Source of the DNA: an uncultured Saprospiraceae bacterium
GTDB lineage: Bacteria > Bacteroidota > Bacteroidia > Chitinophagales > Saprospiraceae
Direction: 5' to 3'
DNA length: 49,430 bases
Assembly: GCA_937927575.1 (NCBI GenBank)
Contig: CALBEE010000151.1
Coordinates: 1-49,430, forward strand
The position numbers were made by a program, and so were the translations under genes. Position 1 is the first letter of the stretch. Each line of letters begins with the position of its first letter. The notes beneath the pieces are model-generated. The model saw nothing but the letters and a program-made list of their open reading frames with translations. It had not been told where the DNA came from and ran no database searches. Of this stretch, positions 25,480 through 33,052 are shown one piece after another.

Positions 25480-26676
25480 ATGCAATTAAATAAGATCATT
25501 AACTTTTCAGCAATTGCCTTAGGATGCATGTTGATGCTAAGTTCTTGTCAAAAAGAATCTGAAGTGCTTCATTACTCGGCAAGTGAATATGCTGAACTTT
25601 CAAAAAACTTAAACCTTCCCGGCGAAGTGTATAACTATACCGTTAATGTTCCGTCGCATTTTGGAGGTGATCTCATATTTAATGGGAATATAGATCCAAC
25701 GAGACTTAATCGTGAAAATCATATAGCGACGCTTGGAAGAGTATTGTTTTATGACGAATTACTATCTAGAAATGGTACCGTTTCATGTGGCTCTTGTCAT
25801 GTACAGACAGCGGGTTTTGCTCATAACGAGGCGCTTTCTGAAGGTTTTGATGGAGAGACTACAGTTAGAAATAGCTTAGCTTTGGGTACCACAGCTATGG
25901 GTTTGACTACTTCTTATGGTGGAGCGAGCTCTTTTGGTGGTGAGGCATTGGCTGGATTCTCTTGGGATGATTCGATTCATAGTATGGAAGAGCAAACTCA
26001 GGCGGCGATAGAAAATCCTGCAGAAATGGGTATGACTATGGAAGACATGGTAGATAGAGTTAATTCAATAGCTTACTATGATATTCTTTTTAGAAAAGCT
26101 TTTGGTGAAGGTGAAATCAATGAAGAAAATCTATTAGCGGCTATTACAAAATTTGTGAATTCTATTTCTTCAAATGAATCTAAATTTGATGAAGGATTAA
26201 GTCAAAATTTTAATGCAAATCAACCATTTGCTAACTTTACCGCTCAGGAGAACCTTGGTAAAGAACTATATAATACCAATTGCTCTTCTTGCCATGGAGT
26301 ACAGCATGACTTTACTGTTTTGGCTGTTGCGAATAACGGATTAGATCTTAATTATGCGGATAATGGAAAGGGAGATAAAACGGGTAAGGCCTCTGATATG
26401 GGTGTGTTTAAAGTTCCTTTTTTAAGAAATATAGCATTATCTGGCCCTTACATGCATGATGGCAGATTTGAATCATTAGAAGACGTGGTGGATTTTTATT
26501 CTGAAAACATCCAAAATCATGATAACTTAAACTTCCGTTTGAGAGGTGATAATGGTCAAGCTATGAAAATGAATCTTCAAGATCACGAAAAAGAAGCCTT
26601 AGTAGCCTATCTAGAAACACTTACAGATGAAGAAATGATAAAAGATGATAAATTTTCTGATCCTTTCGGAGAATAA
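25480..26676 (+). CDS. Di-heme cytochrome c peroxidase, lipoprotein
   Basis: A 398-residue periplasm-facing lipoprotein (MQLNKIINFSAIALGCMLMLSSC, Cys23). It carries two CxxCH heme sites: CGSCH at 103-107 followed by the MauG/CcpA-type region HVQTAGFAHNEALSEGFDG, and CSSCH at 268-272. VPFLRNIALSGPYMHDGRFESLEDVVDFY is the C-terminal signature of the family. Members reduce hydrogen peroxide with electrons from small cytochromes, or in MauG-like cases modify proteins. Nothing next to it indicates a protein substrate, so peroxide detoxification is the default guess. Confidence 0.92.
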   Translation: MQLNKIINFSAIALGCMLMLSSCQKESEVLHYSASEYAELSKNLNLPGEVYNYTVNVPSHFGGDLIFNGNIDPTRLNRENHIATLGRVLFYDELLSRNGTVSCGSCHVQTAGFAHNEALSEGFDGETTVRNSLALGTTAMGLTTSYGGASSFGGEALAGFSWDDSIHSMEEQTQAAIENPAEMGMTMEDMVDRVNSIAYYDILFRKAFGEGEINEENLLAAITKFVNSISSNESKFDEGLSQNFNANQPFANFTAQENLGKELYNTNCSSCHGVQHDFTVLAVANNGLDLNYADNGKGDKTGKASDMGVFKVPFLRNIALSGPYMHDGRFESLEDVVDFYSENIQNHDNLNFRLRGDNGQAMKMNLQDHEKEALVAYLETLTDEEMIKDDKFSDPFGE

Positions 26677-26697
26677 TGATTATCACTTTGAAAATTT

Positions 26698-26734
26698 AAA
26701 AAAGCAGTTATTCCATTGGAGTAGCTGCTTTTTT
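26698..26734 (+). terminator. Terminator after the cytochrome c peroxidase gene
   Basis: AAAAAAGCAG (26698-26707) pairs with CTGCTTTTTT (26725-26734). It also ends three bases before the stop of the convergent fusion gene, so both strands may use it. Confidence 0.82.
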
Positions 26735-26737
26735 GTT

Positions 26738-29008
26738 TTAATGTATGGCTTCTAATATTGATGTCAAGGCTTCAATTACTTCGTCTACATTTTTTTGGTT
26801 AAAGCAAAGTGGCGGTTTCATTTTTACTACATTATTTTCTGGTCCGTCTGTACTTACTAGAATATTTCTTTCACGAAGTTCATTTTTAATTTTTATAGCT
26901 AGGTCTGTATTGGGAATGTAATTTTCGGCATGCGGCTCGATAAATTCTATCCCTAAAAATAATCCCCTTCCTCTAACATCGCCTATAGTTTTAAATCTCT
27001 CTTTTATCATTTTCATTCTTTCGAGAAAATGATCGCCTGACTTTTTAGCCTGTTCTTGTAGCTTTTCATTTTTAATTACATCGAGTACAGCAGACCCTAT
27101 TACACAACTCACTGGATTGCCTCCAAAAGAAGAAAAGAACTCCATCCCATTATTAAATGCATCTGCGATGGCTTGTGTTGTCACTACGGCAGCCATCGGA
27201 TGACCATTGCCAATGGGCTTACCAAGGATTACTATATCAGGAATCACCTCATGCATTTCGAATCCCCAAAAATGACTACCCAATCTTCCAAATCCGGTCT
27301 GTACTTCGTCACTAATTCTAACAATATTACGAGATTGTAAATAAGGATAAAGTTCTGATAGATAATTTGTAGCAAGAGGAATCTGACCACCACAACCAGA
27401 AATGGGTTCGGCTATAAAGGCGGATATGTCATTATGAGTTTCTAGGTTTTTGATAAGATTGTGAGCATATCTAATTCCTGTTGTGGCAGGATCATTTTGA
27501 TAGCTATCAACAAATGTATTAGGCAGTGGGGCTTCAATGATTGCATCATTTTTTCCTTTGCCTCCTTTACTTGAATATTTGTAATGACTTATAGCTATAC
27601 CTTCTTGAGTATTACCATGATAACCATGTTCCATTACAATCAGGCGATTACAACTGGTAAAATTACGAGCGAGTCTTACAGCTAAATCACTAGCTGCAGA
27701 TCCGCTGTTCACCAAAAATACTTGATTTAATATCGATGGAAATTTCGTTAATAATTTTTCCGAATATTCTTGTAGAGGATCGTATAAGTATCTCGTATTG
27801 GTATTTAGTGACGCCATCTGAGAATAGGCACTTCTAACAATGTAGGGGTGCTCATGTCCCACATGCGGAATATTGTTATAAGCGTCCAAAAAGGTCTTGC
27901 CTTCCATGTCATACATGTATTGGAAAGCTGCTGATCGCATATGAATAGGATCGTTATAACTGATAGAGTACACTTCAGGAATATTCTTTTTCCGGCTGGT
28001 CAAAACTTCATTTTTGGTTGCACTCCGAAAAGCGGAATAACCACATGCCTTTAAAAAGGAGTTTTTTGCCTTCAAAGGATTAATAGTAATCCATTGGTGT
28101 AGGAGTTGCCAGAAGCCTTTTTCCGATACGGAAATATATGCATTGTCAGGATTTTCTTTTCTAGATTTTGCAGAGCTAATCAGACTAACACACATGCGAG
28201 CAGCAATGAAATAGTAAAGTAGTTTTAATTCAATTTCAGTGATGGAATTTTCTTTATGATAAGCTTTGAGAAAAATACATCCTTTTGCAATAGGATCATT
28301 TTCATTGACCATTATATAGCTAAGTGCGACAGCTATTTCAGCGATTCGACTACTGTGTACTACATCACCAAAATCGATGATTCCTGATACTTTACTATTG
28401 GTGCATAATACATTCCAATCATTAGCATCATTATGAATAATTTGCTGAGGCAGATTATGTAGTTCAGGTCTTACGTGAAGGTCGAATTGCAACAAGAAAT
28501 AATCAGCAAGTGATCGATGCTTGGGATCATTAATAGCATAAAGATCATCTTTCGAAAAATGTGTAAAATTTAAATCCCATTTAATTTTTCTTGCTTTTAT
28601 TGCAGGTATGTATAAACCCTCAGTGGCATGATCGAATTTCGCTAACGCAGTTCCAAAACTATTAATCAAAGATTCACTTTGATTTGCTTCTGCCAAAAAG
28701 GAACCATCAATAAAGGATAAAACCCTGACGATGTATTTTTCATTCCAGAGCGTACTTTTTTTACCATCAAGACTTAAAATTGGGCTAGGATAACTACAGG
28801 CCAAATGAGCAAGATGCTCCATGATTTCAGATTCGCCCTCTACTTGTGATTTCGTTTCTATATCATATGGATGGATCTTTAGGACATAATTTTGACCATG
28901 AACGTTCACTTGGTAGTTCAAGGTTTCGTAACCCACTAAGGGTTTTATAGTTGAATTATTCCAACCATACACCTTAGACAAAATGTCTTTTACTTCTGGT
29001 ATTTCCAC
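26738..29008 (-). CDS. APH-type kinase fused to class III aminotransferase (ETNPPL-like phospho-lyase)
   Basis: A 756-residue two-domain enzyme. Residues about 1-300 are an APH/choline-kinase-type domain with LKIHPYD (ATP-binding lysine), the catalytic loop IIHNDANDWNVL (about 189-200) and IDFGD (about 211-215). Residues about 345-756 are a PLP fold-type I domain with FLVNSGSAASDLAVRLAR, HGYHGNT, ISDEVQTGFGRLG and the PLP-lysine motif LGKPIGNGHPM. The C-terminal half most resembles ETNPPL/PHYKPL (ethanolamine-phosphate and 5-phosphohydroxylysine phospho-lyases). The two domains could carry out phosphorylation and then elimination of an amino alcohol. The substrate is not fixed by sequence. 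It lies 28 bp after the propeller gene. Confidence 0.88.
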   Translation of the reverse strand: MEIPEVKDILSKVYGWNNSTIKPLVGYETLNYQVNVHGQNYVLKIHPYDIETKSQVEGESEIMEHLAHLACSYPSPILSLDGKKSTLWNEKYIVRVLSFIDGSFLAEANQSESLINSFGTALAKFDHATEGLYIPAIKARKIKWDLNFTHFSKDDLYAINDPKHRSLADYFLLQFDLHVRPELHNLPQQIIHNDANDWNVLCTNSKVSGIIDFGDVVHSSRIAEIAVALSYIMVNENDPIAKGCIFLKAYHKENSITEIELKLLYYFIAARMCVSLISSAKSRKENPDNAYISVSEKGFWQLLHQWITINPLKAKNSFLKACGYSAFRSATKNEVLTSRKKNIPEVYSISYNDPIHMRSAAFQYMYDMEGKTFLDAYNNIPHVGHEHPYIVRSAYSQMASLNTNTRYLYDPLQEYSEKLLTKFPSILNQVFLVNSGSAASDLAVRLARNFTSCNRLIVMEHGYHGNTQEGIAISHYKYSSKGGKGKNDAIIEAPLPNTFVDSYQNDPATTGIRYAHNLIKNLETHNDISAFIAEPISGCGGQIPLATNYLSELYPYLQSRNIVRISDEVQTGFGRLGSHFWGFEMHEVIPDIVILGKPIGNGHPMAAVVTTQAIADAFNNGMEFFSSFGGNPVSCVIGSAVLDVIKNEKLQEQAKKSGDHFLERMKMIKERFKTIGDVRGRGLFLGIEFIEPHAENYIPNTDLAIKIKNELRERNILVSTDGPENNVVKMKPPLCFNQKNVDEVIEALTSILEAIH

Positions 29009-29036
29009 GTTGACAAACTTATCTTAAATCAAGGAC

Positions 29037-32000
29037 CTATTCAATTTTAATAGGCTCCATATCCTTAAAGATTTCTACTTGCAAACCTTTAATGGTTTTC
29101 TGGAAATTTTTATAATCCCCTTGGATAAATTCATTCACAGCTTCTATGGTTTCCTTAGCTTCTATTTCGGCATTTTCGGCGGCTCTCATCGCGTTTTGAC
29201 CTGGCTTTTCCCATGCTGAGCCGATATACCTTCTTGCTGTTCTAAGTCGAGCGTTCAAGGTGTTAGGGTTGCGTTGGATTCCTTTAAGACCAGTAGGATC
29301 CATAAAAAGATTAGATAGACTATCTAGGCTACTCGAGATGTCACTCATTTCTTTCTTAAGATCTTTTTGTAATGAATCTTCTTGCATTTCTATGATCTTC
29401 TTACTTAAATCTAAAGATTTTTTAGCTTCTTTAATCTGATCAAAACTTTCTTTGGACGCCGTAATTACATTGTAAAAAGATTCAGTTTCTTGATTGATTG
29501 CTCTCCGTGACGCTTCTGAAATTTTACTTCTAGGATCAGACTTTACATTTACCATGCTACTATCTTTTAAGTCGCCATATTCTATTATTATTTTATAAGT
29601 ACCTGGCATCACATCTATTCCACCTGGCTTATCAGCATCTTTCTTTATTTCTCGGCGAGAGGGGCCTGATATGCCATCTCTTTGAAAGTACCAAGAAATT
29701 CTATTCATACCATCTTCGAGCTTTCTGGTAAATGTTCTTACCGTGTCCATTTTACTATCAATAACATAGAAAGTTGCTTTGTCTTTTGATTTTCCTTTCT
29801 TTTTGCCGTCTTTCTTTTTTTTGCCTTTATCTTCTTTACTATCTTTTTTCTTGGAAGATTTCTTTTTATTCTCTTCTTTTTTGGCCTTCTTTTTTGATGG
29901 TTTTTTCCAAATACTCATCATAGCACCGCCTTGTTTATTTTCGCCAACGAATTCACCTTGAGCGATAAATCTAATTCCATCATAAGAGCGATAACTATTT
30001 TGATAAGCATCTGGAATAGGGAATAATTTCATATCATTTTCCAGTACACTAACACCTTCAGTTGCCATGGATCGCAATGGTCTGATATCATCTAAGATCC
30101 AAAATGATCTACCAAAAGTTCCGATTACCAAATCATGTTCTCTTGGGTGTATCTTGAGATCCGAAACTTGCACCGAAGGAAAGCCTTCAGTCCAATGTGT
30201 CCAAGACTGACCTTTGTTAAAGGAAACATATAATCCTGAATCTGCTCCAATAAAAAGTAGATTGGGTTCTACAGGATCTTGTACAATGCATTGTACAAAA
30301 CTTTTAATCTGTCGATCGTCTGCTATTCGCTTCCAAGTCTTGCCAAAATCTGTCGTATGATAGGCATGAGCTTCGTAATCGTTTTGTCTATAATTATTGA
30401 GTGCGACAAAAGCTTCACCAGCATTTTTTTGTGATACTTCGATTTGATTGATCCAGCTATTCTTAGGTGCGGACCTAATATTTCTAATGGTGTTAGTCCA
30501 GGTCTTACCACCATCTTGAGTGACTTGGATATTACCATCATCTGTTCCTGCCCAGATTACTTTTTCGTCTACAGGACTAGGAGCGATAGTAATTATTGTG
30601 GTGTAGTTTTCGGCATTAGTAGCATCTATAGTGAGACCACCACTTTTGTCTTGATGTTGCTTAGTAGTATCGTTAGTGGTTAGATCTTCGGATATCTTGA
30701 TCCAACTTACTCCACAGTCATCAGAGTAGTGAACATATTGACTGCCAAAGTACACGCCACAATCATTGTAGGGATCCTGCGCGATGGCTGCATTCCAATT
30801 AAATCTGTACGGATCATCTAAGCCTTCAACTGGCTTCACTGGTCTTACTTCTCCGGTTTCTCTGTCATAGAACCCTACATTACCACCCTGAGATTGTGCA
30901 TAACCAAATCTACTATCCGATCTAAAGGGAACTACATCAAATCCATCCCCAAAATATAACTCTTGAAAATCATTATTACGAATTCCTCCACGCTTTAGTA
31001 CTGAGCTAGGTCCAATCCATGATCCATTATCTTGCATACCACCATATACATTGTAGGGGTAGTCCATATCAATATTAACATGATAAAATTGTCCAACAGG
31101 AATATTAGCGGCAAACATCCATGATTCTCCACCATCTCTAGATATATTTAATCCACCATCATTACCATTGATTAAATAGTTGCTATCTTCTGGATCGATC
31201 CAAAATGCATGGTGATCAGGATGGACATTGTTTCCATAATCCATTATCGTTTTAAATGTCTTACCACCGTCTTGGGACCTAGATACATAACTCCATAGAT
31301 TGTAGATGCGATTTTCATTTAATGGATCTACCCAAAGATCGGAGTAGTAGAAAGGTCTATTTCCTATATCTTTTTTACTCACTAGATTCCACTTGTTTCC
31401 ACCATCGGTAGATTTGTAGAGTCCATTTTCTTTGGCTTCAATAAGAGCGTATACTATATTAGGTTTGCTCGGTGCAAATGATAATCCTATACGCCCTAAT
31501 TCGCCTTTAGGCATTCCTTCATCTGTGCCTAATTTTTTCCATGTTTCTCCTCTATCGTAAGAAACATGTATCCCTGATCCTTCACCACCAGAATAGAAGT
31601 CATAAGGTCTTCTTAGATGTTGCCACATTCCGGCTATCAGATGATTAGGGTTGGAAGGATTAACGACTAAGTCTCCTGGACCAGTAGTATCATTAATATA
31701 CAATATTTTTTTCCAAGTCTTTCCTCCATCATCAGTACGATATACTCCTCTTTCGCTACTCTTGCCCCAAGGTGCTCCCATAGCAGCCACATAGACCACA
31801 TCAGGATTGTCTCTATGTACGATTATACGATGAATAACTTTGGTTTTTTCAAGACCCATCAATTTCCAAGTCTTACCTCCATCTATACTCTTAAATATAC
31901 CAGCACCGGTATTCAATGAATTACGAGGATTCCCTTCTCCAGTTCCGACCCAAATTGTACTTGGGTTACTTTGGTCAATGGCTAGGGCACCGATGGAAAG

Positions 32001-32273
32001 TACATCTTGATCGTCAAATATTGGATCCCAATTAATACCTCCATTTTCTGATAGCCATACACCGCCTGAAGCAGATCCTGCAAATATTCTGTCTTTGTCA
32101 CTTAAATCTACATCTATGGTAGTAATCCTTCCACTCATACCTGCAGGTCCGATATTACGGAAATCCATTGCTTTGAAATCTTTAGTGTCTAAGGTATACT
32201 GCGCTGCAGCGTCAAACGTAATTAAAGAGCCGATTAGCAGAAAGTAGAAGAAGGTTAAATGAGTAAGTTTCAT
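29037..32273 (-). CDS. Secreted sortilin/VPS10-like BNR propeller protein
   Basis: A 1078-residue secreted protein (signal peptide MKLTHLTFFYFLLIGSLITFDAAAQ). Residues about 30-760 contain many BNR/Asp-box and sortilin-like strands (SxDGGKTW, SENGGINW, SYDRGETW, TTDFGKTW), which build one or two propellers. A polylysine/serine/aspartate insert at about 787-833 interrupts the segment between propeller and C-terminal domain. The last part (about 860-1078) has an Ig-like strand set and a long helical bundle. No T9SS sorting domain is present. Propellers of this sort bind proteins or glycans. The function is unknown. Confidence 0.82.
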   Translation of the reverse strand: MKLTHLTFFYFLLIGSLITFDAAAQYTLDTKDFKAMDFRNIGPAGMSGRITTIDVDLSDKDRIFAGSASGGVWLSENGGINWDPIFDDQDVLSIGALAIDQSNPSTIWVGTGEGNPRNSLNTGAGIFKSIDGGKTWKLMGLEKTKVIHRIIVHRDNPDVVYVAAMGAPWGKSSERGVYRTDDGGKTWKKILYINDTTGPGDLVVNPSNPNHLIAGMWQHLRRPYDFYSGGEGSGIHVSYDRGETWKKLGTDEGMPKGELGRIGLSFAPSKPNIVYALIEAKENGLYKSTDGGNKWNLVSKKDIGNRPFYYSDLWVDPLNENRIYNLWSYVSRSQDGGKTFKTIMDYGNNVHPDHHAFWIDPEDSNYLINGNDGGLNISRDGGESWMFAANIPVGQFYHVNIDMDYPYNVYGGMQDNGSWIGPSSVLKRGGIRNNDFQELYFGDGFDVVPFRSDSRFGYAQSQGGNVGFYDRETGEVRPVKPVEGLDDPYRFNWNAAIAQDPYNDCGVYFGSQYVHYSDDCGVSWIKISEDLTTNDTTKQHQDKSGGLTIDATNAENYTTIITIAPSPVDEKVIWAGTDDGNIQVTQDGGKTWTNTIRNIRSAPKNSWINQIEVSQKNAGEAFVALNNYRQNDYEAHAYHTTDFGKTWKRIADDRQIKSFVQCIVQDPVEPNLLFIGADSGLYVSFNKGQSWTHWTEGFPSVQVSDLKIHPREHDLVIGTFGRSFWILDDIRPLRSMATEGVSVLENDMKLFPIPDAYQNSYRSYDGIRFIAQGEFVGENKQGGAMMSIWKKPSKKKAKKEENKKKSSKKKDSKEDKGKKKKDGKKKGKSKDKATFYVIDSKMDTVRTFTRKLEDGMNRISWYFQRDGISGPSRREIKKDADKPGGIDVMPGTYKIIIEYGDLKDSSMVNVKSDPRSKISEASRRAINQETESFYNVITASKESFDQIKEAKKSLDLSKKIIEMQEDSLQKDLKKEMSDISSSLDSLSNLFMDPTGLKGIQRNPNTLNARLRTARRYIGSAWEKPGQNAMRAAENAEIEAKETIEAVNEFIQGDYKNFQKTIKGLQVEIFKDMEPIKIE

Positions 32274-33052
32274 GTCTTAGGTTTTTTATCTATTAGTCGT
32301 TGGCTAATATAAGTAATCGTAAGTAGAACTAGACTATCTGGAGTCGTATTGATTACTGCCTAATAATGAGTGTGATCTTCTAGAGAAAGACGAGTTCTAG
32401 AAATCGTATAATGGGAATTATAATAAAAATTATTGCTGGCTAATTAAAGTGCACTACATACCAGCTGAAAGAAATATTAGATATGAATTATTATGTGTGC
32501 ACTATTATATTGAAGAAGAAACCGTAATGTGATTTTTCAATTAATACTGTACTTATTGGATGCAAGGATCCTCTTTGATTTGAATGTTTATTCGTTTCTG
32601 TACATCCAACTGGGTTGGTGTTCGATTTTGCCGTTATGCTTCTCGTACTTTTTGGCTTTTGATTTTTCTCTGAGCACATTAAAAATATTTAATGATTTCT
32701 TTTCCTTTTCTTTTTTGACTTTTTTCATATCACAGTTTTTAAGTAGTCTTATCAATAAGAATGATAATTTGAGAAATATCTTTAATGTAAATACATACTA
32801 TTCCTATAAATATAATAATAGTTACACTAAAGCCGTGTATTGAAACAGAAGAAATTGAGTTTGGTTTAAGATTTAAGGCTTAAACCCCTGAAATATCTTG
32901 TGTTACGATGGAAGTAGATCATTAATATTAATGCTTTCAGGCTAACAAATTACATTTGAATTAGCGGTTAACATATAAATTCTCTAACTCAATATACTTC
33001 ACCAAAAGATCAGTTCATTAAGGATGCAAGGTGATGAAGTTCTGAAAGTGCT
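32274..33052. other. Gene-poor intergenic region, 779 bp
   Basis: The longest stretch without a clear gene. It lies upstream of the propeller gene and downstream of the sugar dehydrogenase gene, both on the minus strand. A 46-aa reverse ORF (32588-32728) is the only coding candidate. An inverted repeat GGTTTAAG...CTTAAACC (32863-32886, 8-bp arms, 8-base loop) and a TACATTTG near 32951 are present. The 104-aa plus ORF here has hydrophobic low-complexity character and is not believed. Confidence 0.6.
32588..32728 (-). CDS. Possible 46-aa basic protein
   Basis: ATG at 32728 and TAA at 32588 on the reverse strand. The product starts MKKVKKEKEKKSLNIFNVLREKSKAKKYEK and ends QPSWMYRNE, that is, a Lys-rich helix and a short aromatic tail. 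No known family is recognised and no good promoter or ribosome site was found. It is listed because amino-acid composition and order (amphipathic helix then QPSWMYR) look less random than the overlapping plus ORF. Confidence 0.28.
   Translation of the reverse strand: MKKVKKEKEKKSLNIFNVLREKSKAKKYEKHNGKIEHQPSWMYRNE

Noticed and set aside
29775-29925. Poly-lysine tract as frameshift or sequencing error
   Set aside because: The reading frame is continuous on both sides and conserved domains resume in frame.
32529-32843. 104-aa plus-strand ORF in the large gap
   Set aside because: Phe/Leu/Ser/Tyr-rich composition comes from T-rich DNA and there is no conserved motif. The overlapping reverse 46-aa ORF looks better.
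32863-32886. Inverted repeat GGTTTAAG/CTTAAACC as terminator
   Set aside because: There is no T run after it, so it is recorded only as part of the intergenic description.
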